Assembly (NCBI GenBank): GCA_003210055.1
Contig: QCNS01000001.1
Location: 52,751 to 116,750 of the forward strand
Direction of reading: 5' to 3'
Length of the DNA stretch: 64,000 bases
DNA from: SAR116 cluster bacterium AG-426-I14
GTDB lineage: Bacteria > Pseudomonadota > Alphaproteobacteria > Puniceispirillales > Marisalimonadaceae
The translations under genes and the position numbers were made by a program. Under the pieces are notes generated by a model. It was not told the DNA's origin and did not search any database. It saw only the letters and a program-made list of their open reading frames with translations. This document shows, one piece after another, positions 42,744 to 51,821 of this stretch; position 1 is the stretch's first letter; every line of letters starts with the position of its first letter.

Positions 42744-44066
42744 TTATTTAATTAATAAATTTAAAATATCCTTAGCGTAAAATTGATTAGGTTTATCTAA
42801 AATTAAAGAAAGTTCTTTTGAAATACTCTCAGATAAAAGAGATGAAGATTTTGCTTTTATTTTTTTTTGTATAATTTTGTCTTCGATTTTATCTGATAAA
42901 TTGTGACTATTTTCAAAAGTACTTCCGTCATCTTTTATTTTGATTAAAGCTTCTGTGTTAGACAAATTTTCATTGGGTATAACTTCAACTTTATTTCTTG
43001 TTTTTATGAGGTTTTCGTCAAAACAAATTTCATCATTATAACTATCTAATCTTGCTGTATCCACTCCATGCAAAGACATGGCTGCAGTGAACCTGTAGGA
43101 AAATTTAGATTCTAGTCCTGTTTTTGGGCTTTCTATATTACATACTTTTAACCATGAAGGTTGAGTTTCAATAGATATTTTTTCAATCGATTCTGGATTA
43201 AAATTGTTCTTAATTTTTAATTCATCTAATGCCTCAAGAAACGCATGCAGACCATGACAACAAGCATGAAATTTGTATTTTATTTCTGGAAACAAATAAT
43301 TACTTCCTAAACCTTCCAGAGCTGCATCTGGATATTTTTCATTCCAACCATGCGTGTTTAGAAATCCCTGAGAACACTCAATTCCGTCTACGCAACTAAC
43401 AAAACCTAATTTAGCTAATTTAGCTGCTTCAATTCCATTTGAAGCCGCAATACCTGCATGAAACGGTTTGCCCATAGTTCCAAACTGGGATTTAAGACCA
43501 GACGCTCTAGTTGAAACTATTCCAAATGCATACTCTATTTGATCTATATCAAGTTTCAATAGTTTTGAGGCAACAACTGTAGCTCCAAAAGCTCCACTTG
43601 TAGCTGTCTGATGAAAACCTTTGTTATAGTGGGAATAGCCAAGAATATGTCCTAACCTAGTAGAAACTTCTACTCCACACATATAAGCTAATATAATTTC
43701 ATCAATTGATGAGTTAAGTTCTTCTCCAATGGCCAAAGCCGTTGGGAAAGCACTTGCTGTAGGATGCCCAGTAAATAAAAAATGAGTGTCATCATAATCC
43801 AAAGCATGACCAATAGTACCGTTTACTAAAGCAGCTGATTTTGAGTTTACTGACACCCCATTGCTAATTATTCTTGAATTTCCATGTGACTTATCATCTT
43901 CTATCAATTTAGTTACTATATTAGAAACTGGCTCTTTTCTCCCAGCATATGCAACACCAGCCCAATCTAACATTGACATTTTTGAAAAAAATTTCATTTC
44001 GTCATTAAAATCATTTGGTTTTGCATTATATACAAATTCACTAAATATTTTTGTTAATGAAACCAT
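42744..44066 (-). CDS. MmgE/PrpD-family protein (second copy)
   Basis: A 440-residue protein of the same family as the one at 34256. Family segments are LVNGTIGHALDYDDTHFLFTGHPTAS (about 85-110), KGFHQTATSGAFGATVVA (about 150) and GIECSQGFLNTHGW. It sits between the Meh-like hydratase (16 bases) and the CitE lyase (9 bases), so it must act in the same pathway, possibly on a C5-C6 tricarboxylate or dicarboxylate such as methylcitrate, cis-aconitate or a citramalate-type acid. No signature distinguishes dehydratase from decarboxylase or epimerase by eye. Confidence 0.82.
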   Translation of the reverse strand: MVSLTKIFSEFVYNAKPNDFNDEMKFFSKMSMLDWAGVAYAGRKEPVSNIVTKLIEDDKSHGNSRIISNGVSVNSKSAALVNGTIGHALDYDDTHFLFTGHPTASAFPTALAIGEELNSSIDEIILAYMCGVEVSTRLGHILGYSHYNKGFHQTATSGAFGATVVASKLLKLDIDQIEYAFGIVSTRASGLKSQFGTMGKPFHAGIAASNGIEAAKLAKLGFVSCVDGIECSQGFLNTHGWNEKYPDAALEGLGSNYLFPEIKYKFHACCHGLHAFLEALDELKIKNNFNPESIEKISIETQPSWLKVCNIESPKTGLESKFSYRFTAAMSLHGVDTARLDSYNDEICFDENLIKTRNKVEVIPNENLSNTEALIKIKDDGSTFENSHNLSDKIEDKIIQKKIKAKSSSLLSESISKELSLILDKPNQFYAKDILNLLIK

Positions 44067-44082
44067 TTAGAAACTCCTATAA

Positions 44083-44943
44083 TTAAAATTTTGCTTCAGC
44101 TTTCATTGTAACCCCAGCACTTTCAGTTGCACCCCAGCAACTCACCGACCCATCGTCATTTTGTTTTGCACCAACTATATATTCAGAATTAGCAAACACA
44201 GGCGCCATGACTTTATGCGAAAAAGATTTAACAGTTTTACCTGTCAATTTTTCTGCAGCTCTTAAGAGGTAGGTTGCTTGTAAAGGTCCGTGTACTATTA
44301 AGTCCTTATAATTTTCTTCATTGACAGAGTAAGGTTGGTCATAGTGAATTCTGTGTCCTACAAAACCTATTGCTGAGTATCGAAATAATATCGTGGGATG
44401 CATAAAGATTTTCTCTTTAAAGTCAGCATCTTCAGGTATTGAATTTGAAAACCCTGACCCTCCACCAGCTTTAGTTACATCTCTATAAACAATATTATGT
44501 TTCTCATGAAGTTTAACATTATCTTCTACTAAATAATCGTATTCTGCAGTTACAAAACATAGTAAACCTGTTCTGCCTTCTTTTAATTTGATATCTCCAA
44601 CGGTAGATTTTTTTATTACCTTATCGCCAACTTTAATTGGATTAAAAACTTCTATTTCACTTCCTGCCCACATTCGTCTTGGTAATGGAACAGGGGGTAA
44701 AAATTCTCCTCTTGCAGGATGAGAATCAACACCTAATTCGTCATTTTTAACTAAATTCCATCCTAACATCCAATGCAAACCTGAGGTAACTGGCTCACCT
44801 AATTGGGGTTCACCTAGATCCATGTTTAATGTAGCACGATATCTCTGTTCAACAATTGGGGTTACATAGTCTGTAACAAGATCTTCTTTACCTAACCATT
44901 TATTTAGATGATTTATATCGATTTTTTCTGCCTTTTCTGACAT
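44083..44943 (-). CDS. Double hot-dog hydratase, mesaconyl-C4-CoA hydratase-like
   Basis: A 286-residue protein with two hot-dog regions, matching the HTD2/FAS1-type dehydratase family that includes mesaconyl-C4-CoA hydratase (Meh). Visible are GLHWMLGWN (about 55), LPPVPLPRRMWAGSEIEVF (about 82-100), the catalytic region HRIHYDQPYS (about 197-206) and HGPLQATYLLRAAE. It is the first gene of the operon, with a 181-base upstream region facing a divergent crotonase gene. Meh turns mesaconyl-C4-CoA into citramalyl-CoA, the substrate of a CitE-type lyase. Confidence 0.78.
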   Translation of the reverse strand: MSEKAEKIDINHLNKWLGKEDLVTDYVTPIVEQRYRATLNMDLGEPQLGEPVTSGLHWMLGWNLVKNDELGVDSHPARGEFLPPVPLPRRMWAGSEIEVFNPIKVGDKVIKKSTVGDIKLKEGRTGLLCFVTAEYDYLVEDNVKLHEKHNIVYRDVTKAGGGSGFSNSIPEDADFKEKIFMHPTILFRYSAIGFVGHRIHYDQPYSVNEENYKDLIVHGPLQATYLLRAAEKLTGKTVKSFSHKVMAPVFANSEYIVGAKQNDDGSVSCWGATESAGVTMKAEAKF

Positions 44944-45136
44944 ACGCTATTCCCCATTAAAAATTTTATATAATTCTAGTTTATAAAAATAAATATTAAC
45001 GAAAACTATAACCATTTCTAGTGTTAAATTTAACATATGTTATTGCATTTTAAATTTCTAAACAAAAAAAAATATAATTTCTTTTGCTATTTTTGACAAA
45101 AATGTAAACTAACTTAAATCAAACTTGGAAATCAAA

Positions 45137-45925
45137 ATGAACGATGTCGTTTTATATGAAATTGATAAGAGAGGAATTGCTGAAGTCAAACTTAACAGAC
45201 CTGAAAAGAATAATGCATATAATTCTGAAATGATAAATCAACTAATAGATGTTTTTAAAAAACTAAATTTAAATGAGTCTGTGAGAATTGTTGTTATTAG
45301 TGGAAATGGGAAACATTTTCAAGCTGGTGCTGATCTAGAATGGCTTAAATTAATTGGAAAATTGAGTCATGAAAAAAATTATGAAATTTCTAAAAATACT
45401 GCGGAAGCTATAAGAGGATTAACCCTCTTTCCTAAACCAACAATCTCGATAATACATGGTGGCTGTTTTGGAGGAGGAACAGGTATTGCAGCGGCGTCAG
45501 ATATAGTTTTGGCTTCTAAAAACTCGCTTTTTTCTATTTCTGAAGCTAGATGGGGGGTAATGGCTGGCATTATTATACCTCATTTAAATAATTCAATAGG
45601 TATACGAAATGTTAGAAGATACGCGCTTACTTGTGAAAGATTTGATGCTAATGAAGCTAAAAGAATTGGATTAGTGCATGAAGTTTGTGATGATAATGAA
45701 ATTGATGACAAAAAAAACTTTATTATTGAACAATTATTACTATCTGAACCAAATGCAATAAAATTATCAAAAAGAAGAAGCTTGATAGAGGCAGGGTTAG
45801 TTTTAAGTGAAGAAAAGTTTCATGAATTAGTAGAAGAACATTCTAAAAAAAGAATGAGTGATGAAGCTTATGAAGGGTTAATGAGTTTTACAGAAAAAAG
45901 AAACCCAAAATGGTATAAATCTTAA
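45137..45925 (+). CDS. Enoyl-CoA hydratase/isomerase (crotonase family)
   Basis: A 262-residue crotonase. It has LNRPEKNNAYNSEMINQL, the oxyanion-hole segment FQAGADLEWLK (about 64-74) and GGCFGGGTGIAAASDIVLAS (about 105-124). The glutamate in ISEARWG corresponds to one catalytic acid of hydratases. The reaction may be a hydratase, isomerase or methylglutaconyl-CoA hydratase type. I chose the ATG at 45137 rather than a TTG 12 bases earlier. A PcaB-like lyase gene follows after 8 bases. Confidence 0.85.
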   Translation: MNDVVLYEIDKRGIAEVKLNRPEKNNAYNSEMINQLIDVFKKLNLNESVRIVVISGNGKHFQAGADLEWLKLIGKLSHEKNYEISKNTAEAIRGLTLFPKPTISIIHGGCFGGGTGIAAASDIVLASKNSLFSISEARWGVMAGIIIPHLNNSIGIRNVRRYALTCERFDANEAKRIGLVHEVCDDNEIDDKKNFIIEQLLLSEPNAIKLSKRRSLIEAGLVLSEEKFHELVEEHSKKRMSDEAYEGLMSFTEKRNPKWYKS

Positions 45926-45933
45926 GAGTTTTT

Positions 45934-47283
45934 ATGCCAGCTTTAGTTACAAATTCTAAAATATGGGGAGAAATGTTCGGCACTAGAGAAATGCATGATA
46001 TTTTCTCTGACGAAATAACAGTCCAATTATATTTAGATGTAGAGGCTGCTCTCGCTAGAGCTCAATCTAAATTAGGTATAATCCCAAAAGAAGCTGGGGA
46101 GAAAATTACACATGCAGCTAATGTAAAAATAATTGATTGGGAAATATTAAAAAAAAGAACTGAGGTAGTAGGTTATCCCATTCTTCCTGTTGTTGAACAA
46201 TTAAGTAAAAACGTTGCAGATGATTACGGTCAATTTTGTCATTGGGGTGCAACAACACAAGATATAATGGATACTGCTGATGTTTTACAAATGAAAAAAG
46301 GTTTGGAGTTACTATTTGCCGATTTAAATGCCATATGTCTATCCCTTTCTAAAATTATTAAAGAACATATTAATACACCAATGGCAGGACGAACTCATCT
46401 TCAACATGCTTTACCAATTCCATTTGGTTACAAAGCAGCAACATGGTTATCTGGTATTGATAGACATATTGAAAGATTAAAAGAAATACAAAACAGATTA
46501 TATAACATTTCCTTTTTTGGGGCTGCTGGTACGCTAGCTTCTCTAGGTGAAAAAGATGGGTTAAATACTCAAGTTGAATTAGCAAAAGAGTTAAGTTTAA
46601 ACGTTCCCGATGTAAGTTGGCATTCAATTAGAGATAATTTTACTGAAACGACTGGATGGTTAGCTTTGGTAGGATCTTCTCTAGGTAAAATAGCATATGA
46701 TATTATGTTGATGATGCAAACTGAAACTCAAGAAGTGTCAGAACCATTTCTACATGGAAGAGGTTCTTCTTCAACCATGCCTCAAAAACGAAACCCTATC
46801 TCGTCAGAAGTAATTTTAGCTTGTTCAAAAATATTAAGGGAATATCACTCCTCAATGTTGGACGCAATGGTTCTTGACCATGAAAGAGCAACAGGTCAAT
46901 GGCAAGTAGAATGGTCTTCAATTCCTAACGCATTTATTATTGCTTCTGCATCTATAAGCTCAGCAAAATTTCTTTTGGAAGGTTTAGAAGTTTCTCCTGA
47001 AAATATGATTAAAAATATGGATAAAACGAAAGGTCTTATTGTTGCTGAGTCTGTTATGATGTCATTAGCATCTCACCTCGGAAGACAAGTGGCTCATGAT
47101 CTAGTATATGATTGTTGTAGAAAATCTCTAAAAGAAAATGTTCCATTTTTAGACTCTCTTTTATCAGTTAAAGAAATTTCAAGTATATTTGATAAACAAG
47201 AATTAAAAAAAATAATCAGCCCAACAAATTATCTGGGTGCATCTCCTGCTATGGCTCAAAAATTTTTGGATAATAGAAAATAA
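45934..47283 (+). CDS. PcaB-like lyase (fumarase/adenylosuccinate lyase superfamily)
   Basis: A 449-residue member of the fumarase/aspartase superfamily. The three conserved regions are visible: HWGATTQDIMDTADVLQ (about 103-119), GRTHLQHALPIPFGYKAATW (about 152-171) and the signature GSSTMPQKRNPISSE (about 278-292). The C-terminal part resembles 3-carboxy-cis,cis-muconate cycloisomerase (PcaB) more than PurB or ArgH. PcaB would continue the protocatechuate path started by pcaHG 9-10 kb away. Its nearer neighbours, a crotonase and a thioesterase, allow another lyase function. Confidence 0.72.
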   Translation: MPALVTNSKIWGEMFGTREMHDIFSDEITVQLYLDVEAALARAQSKLGIIPKEAGEKITHAANVKIIDWEILKKRTEVVGYPILPVVEQLSKNVADDYGQFCHWGATTQDIMDTADVLQMKKGLELLFADLNAICLSLSKIIKEHINTPMAGRTHLQHALPIPFGYKAATWLSGIDRHIERLKEIQNRLYNISFFGAAGTLASLGEKDGLNTQVELAKELSLNVPDVSWHSIRDNFTETTGWLALVGSSLGKIAYDIMLMMQTETQEVSEPFLHGRGSSSTMPQKRNPISSEVILACSKILREYHSSMLDAMVLDHERATGQWQVEWSSIPNAFIIASASISSAKFLLEGLEVSPENMIKNMDKTKGLIVAESVMMSLASHLGRQVAHDLVYDCCRKSLKENVPFLDSLLSVKEISSIFDKQELKKIISPTNYLGASPAMAQKFLDNRK

Positions 47284-47304
47284 TACTAATTGACTTATGA
47301 ACAT

Positions 47305-47721
47305 ATGAAAATCTTGATGTCAAAAACTGAATTAGAGCTTTTTATGGGAAAAGAGTTTCCTCAAGTAAGCCAAAATTTCAAAATTTTAAGTTTAGATTTA
47401 GGTCAGATTTCTCTAAAAATGGATATATCGTATGAACATCTTAGGCCAGGTAACACTATATCAGGCCCCACAATGTTTATGCTTGCAGATATAAGTTTTT
47501 ATCTAGTAACTCTTAGCTTGATTGGTCCTAAAAGTTTAACTGTAACTACAAATTGTTCTATTAATTTTTTAAGAAAACCTGATAACAAGTATCTCACTAG
47601 CAAAGCTAGAGTTTTGAAGATTGGAAAAACATTAAGCGTTGGAGATGTTTTAATTTTTTCAAATGACAAAATTAATCCAGTAGCTCATGCTAATCTAACT
47701 TATTCCATTCCTAAAAATTAA
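47305..47721 (+). CDS. PaaI-type hot-dog thioesterase
   Basis: A 138-residue single hot-dog protein with HLRPGNTISGPTMFMLADISFY (about residues 45-66) and the C-terminal SINFLRKPDNKYLTSKARVLKIGKT, as in acyl-CoA thioesterases of the PaaI group. It probably releases CoA from a pathway ester. I chose the ATG at 47305 over the TTG at 47290. It ends the crotonase-lyase-thioesterase unit and converges with fghA. Confidence 0.75.
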   Translation: MKILMSKTELELFMGKEFPQVSQNFKILSLDLGQISLKMDISYEHLRPGNTISGPTMFMLADISFYLVTLSLIGPKSLTVTTNCSINFLRKPDNKYLTSKARVLKIGKTLSVGDVLIFSNDKINPVAHANLTYSIPKN

Positions 47722-47728
47722 ACTATTT

Positions 47729-48556
47729 TTAGATTCTTTCCCTATGCCAATTTAAATGGTCTGCCATAAAAGTAGATATAAAATAATATGAATGATCATA
47801 TTTTGGCTGCATTCTTAATGATAATTTAATTGATGTATTTGCACAAGCCTCAGATAGTAACCAGGGTCTTAAACCTTCATCTAAAAAGCTATCCTCTTCT
47901 CCTTGATCAATCAAAATTTCAGGAAAAATATTCCCCTTTTTAATAAGCGCCACACTATCATAGTCGGACCAATTTTGCTTATCATTCCCCAAGTACTTTT
48001 CAAAAGCAGTACTGGACCAACTTGCGGTAGATGGCTCTACAATGGGAGCAAAAGCCGAACAACTTTTATATTTGTTAGGATTTCTAAGTGACATAATTAA
48101 TGCACCATGACCTCCCATGGAATGTCCGAATATACTTTGTCTAGACATATCAAAATCAAAATTAGACTCAATTACTTTTGGAAGTTCAGTCGTTATGTAA
48201 CTATACATATTGTAATGTTTATCGTAGGGAGTTTGAGTGGCATCCAGATAAAACCCTGCACCAGAACCAAATTGCCAATTATCTTTTTCATCAGGAACAT
48301 GATCTCCTCTTGGACTGGTATCTGGACATATAATTACAAGACCAAGTTCTGAAGCCTTTTTTCTGTACTCTCCCTTTTCCATTACGTTTTGATGAGTACA
48401 AGTTAAACCAGATAAATACCACAAAACAGGTGCTTTTTTAAAATTTGGAGGCGTAAATACTGCAAAATTCATTTCACAGTTATTTGTTTCAGAAGTGTGT
48501 GAAAAGACTAACTGCTGACCGCCGAAAGAAAATGCTTCAGAAATTTTTTTTATCAA
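47729..48556 (-). CDS. fghA: S-formylglutathione hydrolase
   Basis: An alpha/beta hydrolase of 275 residues that splits S-formylglutathione to formate and glutathione. It shows [20 protein letters not shown] (about 49-68), [14 protein letters not shown] (about 76-89), the nucleophile elbow [10 protein letters not shown] (about 144-153) and the acid in DQGEEDSFL; the final histidine is in KYDHSYYFI. It starts with TTG in a four-base overlap (TTGA) with the end of the formaldehyde dehydrogenase gene, so the pair is coupled. Confidence 0.93.
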   Translation of the reverse strand: MIKKISEAFSFGGQQLVFSHTSETNNCEMNFAVFTPPNFKKAPVLWYLSGLTCTHQNVMEKGEYRKKASELGLVIICPDTSPRGDHVPDEKDNWQFGSGAGFYLDATQTPYDKHYNMYSYITTELPKVIESNFDFDMSRQSIFGHSMGGHGALIMSLRNPNKYKSCSAFAPIVEPSTASWSSTAFEKYLGNDKQNWSDYDSVALIKKGNIFPEILIDQGEEDSFLDEGLRPWLLSEACANTSIKLSLRMQPKYDHSYYFISTFMADHLNWHRERI

Positions 48557-49662
48557 AACACTACTACCGATCTAATTGACGAACCTTCATGCATTAAATC
48601 AAAGCCAGTATTAATTTCTTCCAGTCCTAGAGTATGAGTAATCATTGGGTCAATATCTATTTTACCTTGAAGGTACCAATCAACAATTTTAGGTACATCT
48701 GTACGGCCTCTTGCACCTCCAAAAGCAGTGCCTCTCCAACTTCTTCCAGTGACAAGTTGGAAAGGTCTGGTAGATATTTCCTTTCCTGCGCCAGCAACCC
48801 CAATAATTATACTCTCACCCCACCCTTTGTGGGCACATTCTAGAGCTTGTCGCATAACTTCTACATTACCAATACATTCAAAAGAATAATCGGCACCACC
48901 TTCGGTTATCTCCACAAGATGATTTACTAAATCATTACCAACATCATTTGGATTTACAAAATGGGTCATACCAAACTTTTTGCCCCATGATTCTTTTTTA
49001 TTATTAGTGTCAACTCCAACAATCATGTTGGCTCCTATCATTCTTAAACCTTGGATAACATTTAAACCTATTCCACCAAGCCCAAAAACTACAGCCTTGC
49101 ATCCAGCTTCTGCTTTCGCAGTGTTTATAACAGCTCCTATGCCAGTTGTAACTCCACAACCTATATAACAAATTTTGTCAAAGGGGGCAGATTTGTTGAC
49201 TTTTGCAAGAGCAATTTCTGGAACAACAGTATGATTGGAAAATGTTGATGTACCCATGTAGTGAAGTATAGGTTTACCATTTATAGAAAATCTGCTTGTA
49301 CCATCGGGCATAACTCCCTGACCTTGAGTTGTTCTGATAGCCTGACATAAATTTGTTTTGGGATGAAGACAATATTCACATTCTCTGCACTCAGGGGTGT
49401 AAAGTGGAATTACATGATCTCCCTCTTTAAGTGATGTTACACCTTTTCCAATTTCTCTAACTATACCTGCTCCCTCATGACCTAGTATAGAAGGGAAAAT
49501 TCCCTCTGGGTCCGCACCGGATAAAGTGAATTCATCAGTGTGACAAATTCCAGTAGCTTTAATTTCAACTAAGACTTCCCCTTCTTTGGGAGAGTCAAGA
49601 TCTACATCCATTATTTCTAGTGGTTTTCCTGCCTCAATTGCTACTGCTGCTCTTGTTTTCAT
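48553..49662 (-). CDS. frmA: S-(hydroxymethyl)glutathione dehydrogenase (class III ADH)
   Basis: The 369-residue zinc enzyme oxidises the glutathione adduct of formaldehyde. It has [14 protein letters not shown] with the catalytic-zinc cysteine, GHEGAGIV, the structural-zinc cysteines [15 protein letters not shown] (about 92-106), and the NAD fold [26 protein letters not shown] site precedes the ATG. With fghA it forms the complete formaldehyde-to-formate route. No glutathione-formaldehyde-activating enzyme or dedicated regulator is adjacent. Confidence 0.95.
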   Translation of the reverse strand: MKTRAAVAIEAGKPLEIMDVDLDSPKEGEVLVEIKATGICHTDEFTLSGADPEGIFPSILGHEGAGIVREIGKGVTSLKEGDHVIPLYTPECRECEYCLHPKTNLCQAIRTTQGQGVMPDGTSRFSINGKPILHYMGTSTFSNHTVVPEIALAKVNKSAPFDKICYIGCGVTTGIGAVINTAKAEAGCKAVVFGLGGIGLNVIQGLRMIGANMIVGVDTNNKKESWGKKFGMTHFVNPNDVGNDLVNHLVEITEGGADYSFECIGNVEVMRQALECAHKGWGESIIIGVAGAGKEISTRPFQLVTGRSWRGTAFGGARGRTDVPKIVDWYLQGKIDIDPMITHTLGLEEINTGFDLMHEGSSIRSVVVF

Positions 49663-49790
49663 TTTCTTCTCCCATCAAACATAAAGAGATTATTATTTAT
49701 TAAATATTCTAATTATGATTTAAAAATCATGACTTGCAATAGTTTTTAGTATATAAAATTTAAGAAATAAGTTGTTTAGGAGTGAGATTA

Positions 49791-50600
49791 ATGAGTTTTG
49801 TAGAAACCGAAATTAAGGGCCAAATCATAACAATAAGGTTGAATCGTCCTGAAAGATTAAATGCACTTAGTACTGTAATAAGAGAAGGAATGGCAAAAGC
49901 ATTTACTCGCTTCCATGAAAATGACGATTTAGAAGTTGCTATTTTAACTGGGACAGGTAGAGGGTTTTGTGCTGGTGAAGACATGAAAGAGTCGGTTGAA
50001 AGAGGAATCGCAGGATCCCCAAAAGAAATGGTTGAAAAAAATCTTGTAAACCCATTTCAAGACGGTACTCTTCAAAAACCTGTTATTGCAGCTGTAAATG
50101 GTTTTGCAATGGGTGGAGGCTTTATGCTTGTTGAAAGAACCGACCTTCGAGTTGCTGTAAAAGATGCTATATTTGAAATGTCTGAAGCAAAAAGATGGCT
50201 TTTGGGAGGTTACAATCACGGCCATTACGGAAACCTTCCTCACCCAATAGCAACCGAAATGGCTTTTGGATTTAGGATCTCTGCCGAAAGAATGCATCAA
50301 ATTGGTTTTGTCAATCGTCTGGTAGAAAATAAGGATTTAATGGACGAAGCTTATTCAATGGCTGAACATTTGCTAAGCCTTCCTCCTGCATCGAGAGTTA
50401 ATACTTTATATATGATGAAGCACATGGCTCCAAAAATACCTCAAAATATATCAAACCTTGCAGAAAAACTTCACCTTCATGGTGATACTGAAGATAGAAT
50501 GGAGAGTAGAAGAGCCTTTGCAGAAAAACGAAAGCCTAATTATAATGGGTGGCTTAACCCTGAAGATAGATACAACATGCCTCAATTAGATGAAAAGTAG
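49791..50600 (+). CDS. Enoyl-CoA hydratase/isomerase (crotonase family), second copy
   Basis: A 269-residue crotonase with LNRPERLNALSTVIREGMA, the oxyanion hole GTGRGFCAGEDMKESV (about 56-71) and FAMGGGFMLVERTDLRVA (about 104-121). EMSEAKRW carries a glutamate at the position of a catalytic acid. The C-terminus is long for the family. The start at 49791 has a TAGGAGTGA ribosome-binding site; the GTG at 49782 lies within it. A CaiB-family gene follows after 9 bases, suggesting a dedicated acyl-CoA step. Confidence 0.85.
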   Translation: MSFVETEIKGQIITIRLNRPERLNALSTVIREGMAKAFTRFHENDDLEVAILTGTGRGFCAGEDMKESVERGIAGSPKEMVEKNLVNPFQDGTLQKPVIAAVNGFAMGGGFMLVERTDLRVAVKDAIFEMSEAKRWLLGGYNHGHYGNLPHPIATEMAFGFRISAERMHQIGFVNRLVENKDLMDEAYSMAEHLLSLPPASRVNTLYMMKHMAPKIPQNISNLAEKLHLHGDTEDRMESRRAFAEKRKPNYNGWLNPEDRYNMPQLDEK

Positions 50601-50609
50601 AGAGTTGAT

Positions 50610-51821
50610 ATGACTGAAAATAATGGTGCACTTTCAGGTCTTAAAATAGTAGCTTGTTCAACAGCGCAAGCTGGTACAGTTCCATATATGCTTATGGCAG
50701 ATCTTGGAGCAGAAGTAATTAAAATTGAGACACCCGGCAAAGGCGATATGAATAGAAAATCAGGTTTTCTTGTTGGTTCAACTGGTTCATTTTTTGAGAC
50801 AAATAATAGAGGTGTAAAAAGTCTTACATTAAATTTGAAGTCAGAGCAAGGTCAGAAAATTCTTCATAAATTAATAAAAAACGCTGATATTTTCGGACAA
50901 AACTTTAGACCCGGGGTAGCAGAAAAATTAAATTTTGACTATGAAACACTCAGTAAAATTAATCCCAAAATAGTTTATGCTTCGGTATCAGCTTATGGAC
51001 CTGATGCCCCTGACGGCCATTTGCCAGGAACTGATGCTGTTGGGCAAGCATTAAGTGGTATTGCTGAAGCTTACTCAATTCCTGGAAACAATCTTAGAAC
51101 AGGCGTTGCATCGGTTGCAGACGAAAGTTGTGCTATCCTTACATTTGGTGGAATCTTAGCTGCATATATTAATGCACAAAAAACAGGTAAAGGACAAAAA
51201 TTGGAAACATCGTTAGTCGGGAGTGCATTTAGATTATTGGGTTGGACAATGACAACTGCTATGTGGAGTAATAAACCCCCTATTACTGGGGCAAGAATTA
51301 ATGGTACGAGGGAAAGACCAGGTATAGCAGCTTGTTTTAATGATATTGAAGGTAAACCATTCGCTTTACAACTTGATCCAAACGCATGGGAAAAGGCAAT
51401 GAATGCTCTTAATTTCTCAGAAACTCTAAAAAATGAAAACCTTTATGATTTAGGTCAAGCATTTGAATCTGAAGATAAAAAAGTAGCAATTTTAGATAAG
51501 CTTGCTGAATTATTTTCAAAGAATAAAAGAGATCATTGGATTTCAATTTTGAGAAATGGCGACATGATTTCAACCCATGTAAACACTATGCTTGAGGCAT
51601 CAAACGATCCAAACATTGTAAATAATAATTATGTCACAGAAGTATGGTATCCAGAGTTAAATAAAAATCTTAAAGTTCATGGAACACCATGGAAATTTTC
51701 AAAGACTCCAGCAAATATTAAAACTGCTCCTACTTTAGGTCAGCATAATTCAGAAATTCTATCTAATTTAGGGTATACTAATCAAGAAATTGATAATTTA
51801 AAAATTGAAGAAGTTATTTAG
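50610..51821 (+). CDS. CaiB/BaiF family III CoA-transferase, third copy
   Basis: A 403-residue family III CoA-transferase with GLKIVACSTAQAGTVPYMLMADLGAEVI, IETPGKGDMNRKSG and the active-site region LPGTDAVGQALSGIAEAY, where the aspartate should carry CoA. It is clearly distinct from the copies at 18745 and 40177. Operon position after the crotonase suggests it activates the acid whose enoyl-CoA that enzyme handles. Its last 8 bases overlap the gamma-carbonic anhydrase gene on the other strand. Confidence 0.85.
   Translation: MTENNGALSGLKIVACSTAQAGTVPYMLMADLGAEVIKIETPGKGDMNRKSGFLVGSTGSFFETNNRGVKSLTLNLKSEQGQKILHKLIKNADIFGQNFRPGVAEKLNFDYETLSKINPKIVYASVSAYGPDAPDGHLPGTDAVGQALSGIAEAYSIPGNNLRTGVASVADESCAILTFGGILAAYINAQKTGKGQKLETSLVGSAFRLLGWTMTTAMWSNKPPITGARINGTRERPGIAACFNDIEGKPFALQLDPNAWEKAMNALNFSETLKNENLYDLGQAFESEDKKVAILDKLAELFSKNKRDHWISILRNGDMISTHVNTMLEASNDPNIVNNNYVTEVWYPELNKNLKVHGTPWKFSKTPANIKTAPTLGQHNSEILSNLGYTNQEIDNLKIEEVI

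Noticed and set aside
45022..45035. 14-bp palindrome TGTTAAATTTAACA in the divergent region before the Meh-like operon
   Set aside because: The location is suggestive of an operator, but such AT palindromes are expected by chance and there is no neighbouring regulator to match.
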